A DNA stretch of 64,000 nucleotides from an uncultured Roseobacter sp. (lineage in GTDB: Bacteria; Pseudomonadota; Alphaproteobacteria; Rhodobacterales; Rhodobacteraceae): contig NZ_CANMNK010000009.1 of NCBI RefSeq assembly GCF_947499265.1, positions 62,001 to 126,000 of the forward strand. Direction: 5' to 3'. Position 1 is the first letter of the stretch. The number at the start of each line of letters is the position of its first letter. The position numbers were made by a program, and so were the translations under genes. Below, one piece after another: positions 42,214 through 50,777 of this stretch. The notes under the pieces are model-generated. The model saw only the letters and a list, made by a program, of their open reading frames with translations, was not told the origin of the DNA and ran no database searches.

Positions 42214-43335
42214 TCAAACCAACGTCAGGTCTTTGATTGCACCTTGGATCTTTCGCGACCGCTTTGGGGACCGGTTCGAGAGCAGCTTTGTTTCCACGTC
42301 GGGTGCGGCCATGGCCTGCATCAACGCGCTATAGTTTATCTGAAATCTCATCTCGGTTCCGACCGGTAGCGATGAGCGGTTCGTGCAAATGACAAGATGA
42401 TCGCTAGTTGCGCCGACAAATGAGTGTCCGGAAGGCATCGAAAGCCCCGAAACATCCGTGTCCTGATGCCCAATTGCGAGGAGCAGACGTGTGGTGTAAC
42501 CACTGTTCGGGACAAGGCGAAGTCTTACCAAAACCGGATCGACACAGTTGGTAGGTGTAAATACCGGCTTTGTATCGGTCTCAATAACTTCAGCGACCAG
42601 TGTGAATGCATCCTTATAGAGGCCGCCTATCTGATCTCCTGTAACCGGATTAACGCCTAGAAGTATGGCTTCCCCCAGCCTCAGATCGTTGATCCGCCCA
42701 GTCGATTGCCCGCCGAGCGCCCAGGGCAAACTAGCGGAACCGCCACCAGATACCGTTTTGAGGAAAGGGCCACATGCTCCTTCGGTTTCCGTCGCCAGAT
42801 CGCAGAGAGCTGCCATCTTGCTTGCATTGGGGGCCATTCCACTGAGGCAGGCAAAGTTCGACCCGATACCTTTCAACGCAACACCGGGCATATTCATGAC
42901 GTGCCGTGCAATTGTGGCCAGGTTCTCTCGCAGTATCCCTTCACGCAGATCGCCCATCTCGACCATCAGGATAATGCCATGGGTCGTGTTTTCCCGGATC
43001 GCAGCAGCGGCCAAGGCTGCGATCACAACTGGCTCTGTGTTGTAGCTTGCCTCGCAGAGTTGGACGACCTCGTTGGCTTGGCTCAGCAGGGGTGTTCGGA
43101 TCAAAGTAATGGGGTTTGTTAGACCAGCTGCGCGCAACCTCTGCACGTTACTGAGACGCGCATCTGCAAGACCCAGAGCGCCACCGTCCAGCATGGCCTG
43201 AGCGACGGCAGGATGTCCACACACTGCTTTGGTCACGCCAGTGACACTGATGCCACGCGTCCTCAGCCGTCCGACAACTGTCTGAGTGTTGTGGCGTATC
43301 TTGCTCAGATCCACTTCTATGCGAGGAGTGCTCAT
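42214..43335 (-). CDS. Alanine-racemase-like PLP-dependent amino-acid racemase
   Basis: A protein of 373 residues of the alanine/ornithine-racemase type. The N-terminal PLP barrel begins PRIEVDLSKIRHNTQTVV with the PLP lysine in VTGVTKAVCG (about residue 37). HGIILMVEMGDLREGI, GIGSNFACLSG and LRLGEAILLGVNP are other family positions. It overlaps the DUF1611 gene by four bases. In that setting the substrate may be glutamate, ornithine or another D/L amino acid; the pairing with a DgcN-like protein and a nearby gltS favours a D-amino-acid pathway. Confidence 0.8.
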   Translation of the reverse strand: MSTPRIEVDLSKIRHNTQTVVGRLRTRGISVTGVTKAVCGHPAVAQAMLDGGALGLADARLSNVQRLRAAGLTNPITLIRTPLLSQANEVVQLCEASYNTEPVVIAALAAAAIRENTTHGIILMVEMGDLREGILRENLATIARHVMNMPGVALKGIGSNFACLSGMAPNASKMAALCDLATETEGACGPFLKTVSGGGSASLPWALGGQSTGRINDLRLGEAILLGVNPVTGDQIGGLYKDAFTLVAEVIETDTKPVFTPTNCVDPVLVRLRLVPNSGYTTRLLLAIGHQDTDVSGLSMPSGHSFVGATSDHLVICTNRSSLPVGTEMRFQINYSALMQAMAAPDVETKLLSNRSPKRSRKIQGAIKDLTLV

Positions 43336-44531
43336 ACCGCAGCCACAGGCGTTTTTTCCTGCAGGTCCGGATACGCGGCAACGAGCATGGCGAGCAAATG
43401 CGCTGCCGGTCGGCTTAACGCATCGGTCACAGGCAATCCAAGTTTTTGAGATTGTGCTGCAATAGCGTCCGTAATTTCGGCTTCGGACATCCCTTCATGA
43501 TTGAGTGTGACGCCGATAACCTTCGTATCGGCAAACGCTTCGATAAGAGCAATCTCACGCGCAGGGGTGGGCATCGGCATATTCGGAAAATCGCAGCGAT
43601 GCGCGCGTTTGGGCGCGTGCTGAAGGATGACCGCATCGGGTTGGCTGCCCCGCAATATAAAAGCGGAGGTGCAAAATGCCGGGTGGCTTAGCGCGCCCTG
43701 ACCCTCGATCAGGATCACGTCAGGCCGTTCACCGTCCGAGGCGGCAACAATCGCACCCTCAAGCTCGCCACAGCAGAACTGCGGCGGCACCGCGTCCATT
43801 GCCACACCGTATTTTGCGCCCTGCATCAAACCCGTCTGGCCCGTGCCGACAAGCACAGTCTTGATCCCTTTTGCGTTCAGCGCACGTGCCAGCACTGTCG
43901 CTGTCGTCCGCTTGCCAATGGCGCAATCGGTCCCGAGAACCGCAATACGCAGAGCTTCCACCCCTGCTACGCTGCCATCAAACAGTCGCATGTCTTTGCT
44001 TGGCTTGGGTTTTCGTATGTCGCGAATGGTGACATCCCGTTGGGAAGCGGCGGTAGCGATTTCAGGGTCGTCGCTCAAATATTCATGCAAACCACTGACG
44101 ATGTTCAAACCAAGTGCTATGGCATCCAGAATGACGCTCCGATCAGATGGTGAGATTTTCCCAGTCGAGGGTGCCATCCCGTAGATGAGCGTATCGGGGA
44201 TCAGCGCCTCATGGACGAGAGCCGCATTCAGATCATTGAAGACCGGTATGTTGTTCATCGCATCGTCAAGAACCAACCCGCTGTCCTGCCCACCGTGGTT
44301 GCTGTCAATGACAGATTGGATCCGGTAGGCTTCTGAATGACGCACGAGGCCGTTTGCCGTCTTGCCATCAATTTTGGCGAAGTTGCCCTCGCAATAGATG
44401 ATGGCGCTTGGGGGAATGATCGGCTGGGTTACGGTCTTGGATTGGGTGCTATCGTTTTGAACTGATGGAGACACTTGCGCGCCACTGTCATTCCGCTGGA
44501 TGCTATCGATGGTCTTAAGGTCGGGTTCCAT
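43332..44531 (-). CDS. DUF1611 (DgcN-like) P-loop protein
   Basis: About 399 residues from the ATG at 44531 (AAAGGA seven bases upstream). After a low-complexity N-terminus of about 45 residues, the DUF1611 pattern is clear: AIIYCEGNFAKIDGKTANGL, YGMAPSTGKISP, the Walker-A-like VLGTDCAIGKRTTA, LVGTGQTGLMQGAKYGVAMD, VILIEGQGALSHPAF. DgcN of this family acts with a partner enzyme in D-glutamate degradation. Here the partner position is taken by a racemase-like protein. A role in D-amino-acid metabolism is inferred. Confidence 0.75.
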   Translation of the reverse strand: MEPDLKTIDSIQRNDSGAQVSPSVQNDSTQSKTVTQPIIPPSAIIYCEGNFAKIDGKTANGLVRHSEAYRIQSVIDSNHGGQDSGLVLDDAMNNIPVFNDLNAALVHEALIPDTLIYGMAPSTGKISPSDRSVILDAIALGLNIVSGLHEYLSDDPEIATAASQRDVTIRDIRKPKPSKDMRLFDGSVAGVEALRIAVLGTDCAIGKRTTATVLARALNAKGIKTVLVGTGQTGLMQGAKYGVAMDAVPPQFCCGELEGAIVAASDGERPDVILIEGQGALSHPAFCTSAFILRGSQPDAVILQHAPKRAHRCDFPNMPMPTPAREIALIEAFADTKVIGVTLNHEGMSEAEITDAIAAQSQKLGLPVTDALSRPAAHLLAMLVAAYPDLQEKTPVAAV

Positions 44532-44625
44532 GTTTGGGTCCTTTGGATGACTGGCACAAATGGCATCACTGCCATCGGTGCCGAGATTTGAAGCCGGAGT
44601 AGTCGTGGTCCTGCGCGGTGCGCGC

Positions 44626-45408
44626 TCAGTCGTCGAGCACACACAAGCCTTTTGATTTGCGGAAGTTCTTGTTGCATCCCCAACGGTTTCCGGATCGGTC
44701 GAGATGAGCGTTCGCGGGAACCTCTATGGTTTTGCACCCCTCGCCAGACGCGGCATATCCTCGTTCGCACTTCCACCCCTGGCCGTACGCCGCATCATCG
44801 AAGTAGGCATGCTCGGGAACCACCACGGCCACGCACAGACCATCCAGTTCGAAAAAGCCCCGCTCACATGTCCAGGGTTGGCCGTAGCTAGATGTATTCA
44901 GGTAGGCGTTAGGCGGAACCGCAATGGCGCTACATGCGTCTCCATCGGCCCGAAACCCACGTTCGCAAAGCCATTTGGGCCCATAAGATGTATCTGCCAG
45001 ATAGGAGTTTGCGGGAAGGACAATCTCTTGGCAGGTGTCGTCGAGTTTGAAAAATCCGCGCAGGCAGTGCCAGCGTTCACCCGATGGGTCCAGAAACCCG
45101 CCCTCGGGGACAATCACTTCAACACAGGCATCTTCATGGCTCCTGCTAAAGCCGTGGAAACACTCCCAACCTAGACCATATGTGTGGTTGGTCTCATAAG
45201 CATTTTCCGGCACAATCACTGCCGCACAGGCATCGCCATTCAGTCTATACCCCTTATTGCATTGCCACCCATCCCCGTAGCTTTTTGCGCTGGCGTTCTC
45301 GGGCATCGGCTGCCCGGTGGATTGGGCCAATGCAGGCATCGCAAAGAGAAGCAAAGCGAAGATTGAGACGACAAATAAAGCCAAAATGGTTTGAACGGCT
45401 GTCGACAT
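44626..45408 (-). CDS. Exported Cys-rich protein with seven ~33-residue repeats
   Basis: About 260 residues from the ATG at 45408, with a signal peptide ending PALAQS. Seven tandem units follow, each like VPENAYLDTSSYGxGWxCER then GFxxDGDxCxxI, with two Cys per unit that could form one disulphide. Units 3 and 7 are shorter by two or three residues. Such P-x-N-A-Y ... W-x-C-x-x-G-[FY] units look like small surface or adhesion modules. No named family recalled. It is monocistronic as far as I can see. Confidence 0.7.
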   Translation of the reverse strand: MSTAVQTILALFVVSIFALLLFAMPALAQSTGQPMPENASAKSYGDGWQCNKGYRLNGDACAAVIVPENAYETNHTYGLGWECFHGFSRSHEDACVEVIVPEGGFLDPSGERWHCLRGFFKLDDTCQEIVLPANSYLADTSYGPKWLCERGFRADGDACSAIAVPPNAYLNTSSYGQPWTCERGFFELDGLCVAVVVPEHAYFDDAAYGQGWKCERGYAASGEGCKTIEVPANAHLDRSGNRWGCNKNFRKSKGLCVLDD

Positions 45409-45454
45409 ACGTGTCCCGCAAGCTGCCTGCGGCGGTCGCAGCATTAGGTCGGAC

Positions 45455-45808
45455 CTATGATCCATCCAGCTCAAGCCCCGCGAGACAAGCCGCTGCGAGC
45501 TCCCGGTTTGGCGTGTCGGAGCCCGGTGGCGTCGCCCAGCCCGTATCCATCATAGCCTTGCGGCGGTTGAACCCAGAGGCCTCCCGAAGGACGACCAGTT
45601 TTTCTGCGCTTTCCGGGTCAGTCGCTGACATATCCAGGCAGACTGGCACCATCGCCAGTGTCACTTCTTCGCCTGCAAGTTTCTGCGCCATGTCCTGAGC
45701 ATTGCCGCTGGTTGTCCAGCCACCCCAGGTAAAGCCGAGGATAGAGACCGCAATCGCACCGGTTAAAGCACCGTAAATACCTGGTTTCGTCCATTCTGGA
45801 AAAGTCAT
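45455..45808 (-). CDS. Small membrane-anchored uncharacterised protein
   Basis: A protein of 117 residues: MTFPEWTKPGIYGALTGAIA gives one TM helix (about 10-32, then GFTWGGWTTSGNA), followed by a soluble domain (EEVTLAMVPVCLDMSATDPE, KLVVLREASGFNRRKAMMDT, GWATPPGSDTPNRELAAACL). This resembles a small protein common in alphaproteobacteria without assigned function. AGGGA upstream of the ATG. Confidence 0.65.
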   Translation of the reverse strand: MTFPEWTKPGIYGALTGAIAVSILGFTWGGWTTSGNAQDMAQKLAGEEVTLAMVPVCLDMSATDPESAEKLVVLREASGFNRRKAMMDTGWATPPGSDTPNRELAAACLAGLELDGS

Positions 45809-45871
45809 TTCATATCCCTTGACGGAGAAAGCGCCGCCTCACTGTTTTGTTTGTTTTTGTCCAGCTCTGAT

Positions 45872-46108
45872 TTACGTCAGGGCCATTTCTAAGTCGCGGT
45901 GATCGTTAAAGCGCAATCGGCATCCGCCGGTGACCCGACGGATCGGCAGATGCGTTAAGGTCTTTCGCTCCGCCACCATGCTGTGACTTTGCGTAAATTC
46001 ATCTCCCTCAAAGAACTCACAACTGCCTGGCGGCGAGTCATCGGGAGAACCGGCCACCACAAACGGATGGGCAAATGTCACAAGTGATGTGGTCGTGCGC
46101 GACAACAT
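45872..46108 (-). CDS. Small uncharacterised beta-rich protein
   Basis: About 78 residues from an ATG at 46108. SLVTFAHPFVVAGSPDDSPP then GSCEFFEGDEF and ERKTLTHLPI resemble a small soluble family found in Rhizobiales/Rhodobacterales (TFxxPFxxxGxxxxxPxG pattern). The best ribosome-binding site (AAAGGGA near 46133) is far upstream and serves a different short frame, so the start is uncertain. Confidence 0.45.
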   Translation of the reverse strand: MLSRTTTSLVTFAHPFVVAGSPDDSPPGSCEFFEGDEFTQSHSMVAERKTLTHLPIRRVTGGCRLRFNDHRDLEMALT

Positions 46109-46771
46109 CGGCAAACTTCTCAAACATCAGATCCCTTTCAGAGGACGTGACAGCTGAATTTTAATGGTGGAAGATTGTAGTCCGCTCTGGCAGAGCGATG
46201 GGCCTAGACCTCAGAAAACCACATCTCTTGGACCCTCTATGTAGTCTCTTGGCGTCGCAATTACAATGTTATCTGACCTGGCTCTGTTTCTAAGTCCGCC
46301 AATACCCTTGAAAGTAATGAGAGTTAGAAAGCCTTCACCTTTTGTATCGGCAAAACCCTCGCCAGTTACGTCACTTTTTTTGGTATGCTACCCAGATGCC
46401 GACCTTCGCTGCATTCCAGAAAATCTACAAGATGGGCTCAATCGAGACCTTAGCCGCAGCGTGCAACGATGATCGCTAAGCGGACTCTGCAGTCATTCAA
46501 TTTCTCACTATCGCTGACGCAGCAAATACTTGCGAACGCGGTACATCGTTCGCTGTATCGCAGCCGAGTTTACCCATTCCGCCATATAGAGCGTGGAGTT
46601 GACCAAAGAGCTCGCTTCAGCACCGGAATACGATACGTTTCGTCTGCAGGTCTTGCTCGATACGGCAAAACGGAAAAGAACCATTAACCAATTTCCTACA
46701 AATCACGACCTGGTTTTAAGTTCTTTTACTTCTTCACGGCATTTCTTCAGCACTTTTTGAAGAGGTAAACC
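46109..46771. other. Gap upstream of the FecR gene; possible degenerate repeats
   Basis: About 660 bp without a convincing gene. GATGCCGACCTTCGCTGCAT (46395-46414) and AAGCGGACTCTGCAGTCATT (near 46478) resemble the dispersed intergenic repeat in degenerate form. The promoter of the FecR-CHASE2 pair should lie near 46690-46760. Confidence 0.4.
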
Positions 46772-47656
46772 ATGTCTTTGCGCATACTTGTCACGTTTGT
46801 TTTTCTGATCAGTGCTGCTGTCCAAGCTGCCGCTGAAGGGTGGGAACTCCAGCGCGCGGATGGGAACGTTCGCATTTCAGTCGATGGGAAGACCTGGAGC
46901 CGTGCAAAGGACGGGACGACCCTGTCCAGCGGGACCTGGATCCGAACTGGCCCGCGCAGCCGCGCGATCCTCGGTCGCGGAGTTGAGCGGATCATTTACC
47001 GTGCGAATACACTCGCGGCGGTCTCCGTTTCTCAGCCGACGGGTCAAACCACGCAGGTCACTCACCAGCGTGGATCTGTCTTTTTGTCTGTGGTTACCAA
47101 GCAGCGCAAACGCACCAGCGTTGTCACACCGCACCTGGCCGCCGTCATTAAGGGGACGGTTTTGGAGGTTACCACGGACGAGCAAAGCGCATCCGTTCGG
47201 GTCGACAAGGGCGTTGTCGAGGTCCGCAGCGATGAACGCAGCGTTGATGTCGAAGCGGGTCGTGAGGCCGTCTCCGATGGTCAATCTCTGAGCGTCGCTG
47301 CTGCAGAAGTGACCAGTCAAGTTCCTGGTGCACCGAATACCTTCAGCACCGATTTGCGAGAAGTTCCCGCGTCGAACAGTCAGAACAATGGGGGCGCGAC
47401 AGGACCTGCCAATACCGGCAACAACGGCGTTGGTAACGGCAACGGCGGCGGGAACGGCAACGGTGGCGGGAATGGTAACGGTGGCGGGAATGGCAACGGT
47501 GGCGGGAACGGCAACGGTGGCGGGAATGGCAACGGTGGCGGGAATGGCAACGGCAACAATGGGAATGGAAACGGCAACGGTGGCGGGAACGGTAACGGCG
47601 GCGGGAACGGCAACGGCAACAACGGGAATGGAAACGGCAATGGAGGCGGAAACTGA
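46772..47656 (+). CDS. FecR-domain exported protein with Gly/Asn-rich repeat tail
   Basis: A protein of 294 residues. A signal peptide ends near AAAEGW. A FecR-type beta domain spans about 25-180 (GNVRISVDGKTWSRAKDGTT, IRTGPRSRAILGRG, RGSVFLSVVTKQ, HLAAVIKGTVLEVTTDEQSA, VDKGVVEVRS). The last 80 residues are almost pure GNGNGGGNGN. FecR-like proteins paired with CHASE2 enzymes are a recurrent arrangement, and the next gene, 17 bp on, is a CHASE2-GGDEF-EAL protein. The FecR domain probably meets the CHASE2 sensor in the periplasm. Confidence 0.8.
   Translation: MSLRILVTFVFLISAAVQAAAEGWELQRADGNVRISVDGKTWSRAKDGTTLSSGTWIRTGPRSRAILGRGVERIIYRANTLAAVSVSQPTGQTTQVTHQRGSVFLSVVTKQRKRTSVVTPHLAAVIKGTVLEVTTDEQSASVRVDKGVVEVRSDERSVDVEAGREAVSDGQSLSVAAAEVTSQVPGAPNTFSTDLREVPASNSQNNGGATGPANTGNNGVGNGNGGGNGNGGGNGNGGGNGNGGGNGNGGGNGNGGGNGNGNNGNGNGNGGGNGNGGGNGNGNNGNGNGNGGGN
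47428..47655 (+). repeat. 18-bp coding minisatellite (Gly-Asn tail)
   Basis: Tandem copies of GGCAACGGTGGCGGGAAT with small variants encode GNGGGN units, interrupted twice by a GGCAACAATGGGAATGGA-like variant. Length variation between strains by slippage is expected because copies keep the frame (18 bp). Confidence 0.9.
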
Positions 47657-47673
47657 CACCCTCCTCCCATGTC

Positions 47674-50400
47674 ATGCGGCATTTGCTTGTCGTACATTTG
47701 ATTGTCGCCGCGATCCTCCTGGCTGATCGCGGCGGCTTTTTACGTGGGCTGAATGACCGCGTGGAAGACATCAGGTCAGGTCTACTCGACCGCAGCGCGT
47801 CCGGCGATTTTGTGTTTGTGGCGATTGACGCAGACTCCATCCGCGCTGTGGGCACCTGGCCCTGGTCTCGTCAGGTACATGCCGACATCCTCGAAAACCT
47901 GTCCAGAGCAGGCGCTATTGATGTCTTTTTTGACATCGACTTTGCATTCCCTGCCGATCCGGCTGGTGATGCGGCCTTTGCAGCAGCTCTGGACAGATCG
48001 GGGAGCGCCTATTTGCCTGTCTTTCAACAGCTTAGCCGCACGAACAGCAGCGAGGAAATCATCAATTGGCCCATGGAGGATTTTGCGCAGCGAAGCTGGC
48101 CCGCACTGGTCAACGTTTTCGGCGATACGCAGGGGGCAATCCGCTTCTATCCGTACGGCGCGGTAATCGCGGAAGAGTATATCCCATCAGCCGCTGCTTT
48201 GATCACCGGCACGTTTTCGGAGCGATCCGGCAGCTTTCCGATCAACTACGCCATTCGACCGGACAGCGTACCGGTTTTGTCTGCGGTCGACGTCGCTGAA
48301 GGCAGGTTTGAAGCGGATATGATCGCTGGGCGTTCAATCGTCGTAGGGGCTTCCGCTATTGAGTTGGGCGATCTCTTTGCGGTTCCTGTCCACGGAATTA
48401 TCCCAGGACCACTTGTGCATGTCTTGGCAGCCGAGACCCTGGCGGGTGGTATCGTCCCAGCGACCCTTGCGACAGGTTGGATTTTGCTGGGCTTGCTTGT
48501 GCTGTTGCTTTTGTTCCAGATGCGGGCGTTCCGAAAGCCGACGGCTTTGATCACCGCCGCTGGGCTGGCCCTCGTTGCGAGCGAGGTTGCAGCTTTCGGG
48601 GTCTTCGCGCAGCATGCCATCGTGGTTCCCACAGCACCTCTGTACCCAGGCCTGCTTGTCTTTTGCAGTTGGTCGCTCCTCTGGCGGTTGAAGATCAACA
48701 GAACAATCATAGCCAGGCAACGGCAGGAGGTCGCCAACACCTCAGCTCTTTTGCGGCAGGTTTTCGAGGACAGCTTCGATGCCATCGCCATCCTCGATGA
48801 AACGGGCAGAGTGCGGATGCACAGCGATTCCGCAGCGCGTCTGTTCGATTATTCCGACACACAAGACCTGATGCTTCCTGCGCGGCTAAAAACCGAAGCT
48901 ATGACGGCGATGCGGGCAGGCGGCGATGGGGCAATGCGCACCTACGAGTCCCTCGGCAACGGCACCGCCCTGCACCTGGAGTATACGGTCACGCCGTCGG
49001 AGACCGTGACCTTCGATCAAAACAAAGAGCAGACGGTTCAGATTGCCACGCTGTCGATGCGCGACGTCACAAAGATCAAGCAGCAAGAACGCGATATCGC
49101 CTATCTTTCCAGCTACGACGCACTCACGGGCGCCCTCCGGCGCAGCGTTTTTCTCGATTTCATCAAGCTCCGTGCAGAGGCAGGCGAGTGTTTCGCGATC
49201 TTTGTATTCAATTTGAGCCGCTTCAAAACCGTGAACGTCGTTTTGGGCCGGGATGTCGGGGACGCTCTTCTGCGACATGTCGTCAAGCGTTTGGAAGAAG
49301 CAGAGTTGAACATCTCTGCTGCTGCACGCCTTGGCGGAGACACGTTCGCATGCTTCACCGAGTTCGCGGTGGATGACACCGACGCGCAAGACCTGGCGCA
49401 TCGCCTTTGCGAGATCATCGGCAAGCCTTACGAGCTTGAAGACTCCAACGCCCGCGTCGGCCTGAAACTTGGTTATTCCATCATTGATCCCGGCACCGAT
49501 GTTTCGGCTTCGGATGCGCTGTCCCAGGCCGAGGAGGCATTGGATGCTGCCAAGCTGGCCGGAAACGATGCCCCTCATCCTTACAACCCCGCGATGTCAA
49601 AGAAGCAGTTCCGGTCCCGGGCGATAGAGCGTGCGATGGGTCGCGCTTTGGACCGCGAAGAGTTCGAGGTCTGGTATCAGCCACAGCATCGCGTTGATGA
49701 CCTCAAGCTCATAGGCTCCGAAGCTCTCTTGCGCTGGAAATCCGATACGCTTGGACAGGTCTACCCTGACGAATTCATCGAAATCGCGGAATCAACGGGT
49801 TTCATCAACGAATTGGGGGCGTGGGTTCTGGACAAGGCGGTGCGTGACACGATGCGCTTGCCCCCTCACATGAGCGTTGCCGTAAATGTCTCAGGCGTTC
49901 AGATGACTTCGGAGAACATCGTCAGCGACATCAACAGGCTGTTGCAAGAGACCCAATTCCCCGCCACGCGCCTCTGTCTTGAACTTACAGAGACGGTTTT
50001 GTTCGATGGGACAGGGGAACTGGTGGAAATGATGCGCGATATCCAGTTTCGAGGTGTCTGCTGGGCCTTGGATGATTTCGGAACGGGCTATTCGTCGCTG
50101 GGGTACCTGTCGCAGCTTCCAATCGAAAAACTGAAGGTCGACAAATCCTTCATGCTTGGCCTCGGCACCGACCCAGCCGCAGAGCCGATACTGACTGCGG
50201 TCGGAGATCTGTGTCGTGGTCTTGGCATGACTCTGCTGTGCGAAGGCGTGGAAACCGACGAGCACCTGAAATTCCTCCAAACCAGAGAAGTTGCCGAGGC
50301 TCAAGGATACCTCTTTGGCAAGCCGATGCCGTTTTCCGACTTTCAAGCATATGCGACCGACTGCGCGACATCGAACCGGCGCGGCAAGGCCAACAGTTAG
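47674..50400 (+). CDS. CHASE2-GGDEF-EAL c-di-GMP signalling protein
   Basis: A protein of 908 residues. An N-terminal TM helix and a periplasmic CHASE2 domain (about 20-265: VEDIRSGLLDRSASGDFVFV, DADSIRAVGTWPWSRQVHAD) are followed by three TM helices (about 265-345), a PAS-like region (about 360-480), a GGDEF domain with a degenerate motif (RLGGDTFACF) and an EAL domain with intact signature EALLRW, ELTETVLFDG, LDDFGTGYSSLGYL, LKVDKSFM and LCEGVETDEH. Predicted to be mainly a c-di-GMP phosphodiesterase. The upstream FecR protein is the probable periplasmic partner. Confidence 0.9.
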   Translation: MRHLLVVHLIVAAILLADRGGFLRGLNDRVEDIRSGLLDRSASGDFVFVAIDADSIRAVGTWPWSRQVHADILENLSRAGAIDVFFDIDFAFPADPAGDAAFAAALDRSGSAYLPVFQQLSRTNSSEEIINWPMEDFAQRSWPALVNVFGDTQGAIRFYPYGAVIAEEYIPSAAALITGTFSERSGSFPINYAIRPDSVPVLSAVDVAEGRFEADMIAGRSIVVGASAIELGDLFAVPVHGIIPGPLVHVLAAETLAGGIVPATLATGWILLGLLVLLLLFQMRAFRKPTALITAAGLALVASEVAAFGVFAQHAIVVPTAPLYPGLLVFCSWSLLWRLKINRTIIARQRQEVANTSALLRQVFEDSFDAIAILDETGRVRMHSDSAARLFDYSDTQDLMLPARLKTEAMTAMRAGGDGAMRTYESLGNGTALHLEYTVTPSETVTFDQNKEQTVQIATLSMRDVTKIKQQERDIAYLSSYDALTGALRRSVFLDFIKLRAEAGECFAIFVFNLSRFKTVNVVLGRDVGDALLRHVVKRLEEAELNISAAARLGGDTFACFTEFAVDDTDAQDLAHRLCEIIGKPYELEDSNARVGLKLGYSIIDPGTDVSASDALSQAEEALDAAKLAGNDAPHPYNPAMSKKQFRSRAIERAMGRALDREEFEVWYQPQHRVDDLKLIGSEALLRWKSDTLGQVYPDEFIEIAESTGFINELGAWVLDKAVRDTMRLPPHMSVAVNVSGVQMTSENIVSDINRLLQETQFPATRLCLELTETVLFDGTGELVEMMRDIQFRGVCWALDDFGTGYSSLGYLSQLPIEKLKVDKSFMLGLGTDPAAEPILTAVGDLCRGLGMTLLCEGVETDEHLKFLQTREVAEAQGYLFGKPMPFSDFQAYATDCATSNRRGKANS

Positions 50401-50777
50401 GGGCTAGCCGATAGGGGATGCACTGACGCGCTGCTTTGGCAGAAGCGCTTTGCCGCAGCGATCAGCCTGCCGCATATTACAAGCCATGCAGCAGCAAACA
50501 GCGATTGGAAACAAGCCTGATTTTGCCTGCTTCTTGTGAAGCGCCAGTGCCAAGTCTGCTGCAGGCCGCACCAATGACCAGTTGTCCCGCTGCTGAACTG
50601 CGGCAACTCTTGGATCACCACAGCAACTCTCCCGGCGAAGTGCACCCACAGCAAAAAAACGAAATAACGGGTTGGGCTCACAGCAGACTTCCGACGGTTT
50701 CGGTCAGTTGACGGGTGGCAGCCCAAAGCCGACCTTCAATTCCACACTAGAAAGCAGTGCCATTCGCGGCAGAGTGT
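50401..50777. other. Gap between convergent genes with a repeat copy
   Basis: 377 bp between the CHASE2 gene and the end of gltS. No gene is recognisable. It holds copy B of the dispersed repeat at 50717-50740. Confidence 0.4.
50717..50740 (+). repeat. Dispersed intergenic repeat, copy B
   Basis: GGCAGCCCAAAGCCGACCTT then CAAT. It shares 17 consecutive positions, with one substitution, with copy C on the other side of gltS, in the same orientation. Confidence 0.55.

Noticed and set aside
46266..46687. Two short overlapping plus-strand frames before the FecR gene
   Set aside because: Composition unlike coding DNA of this genome, and the region contains degenerate repeat sequence.
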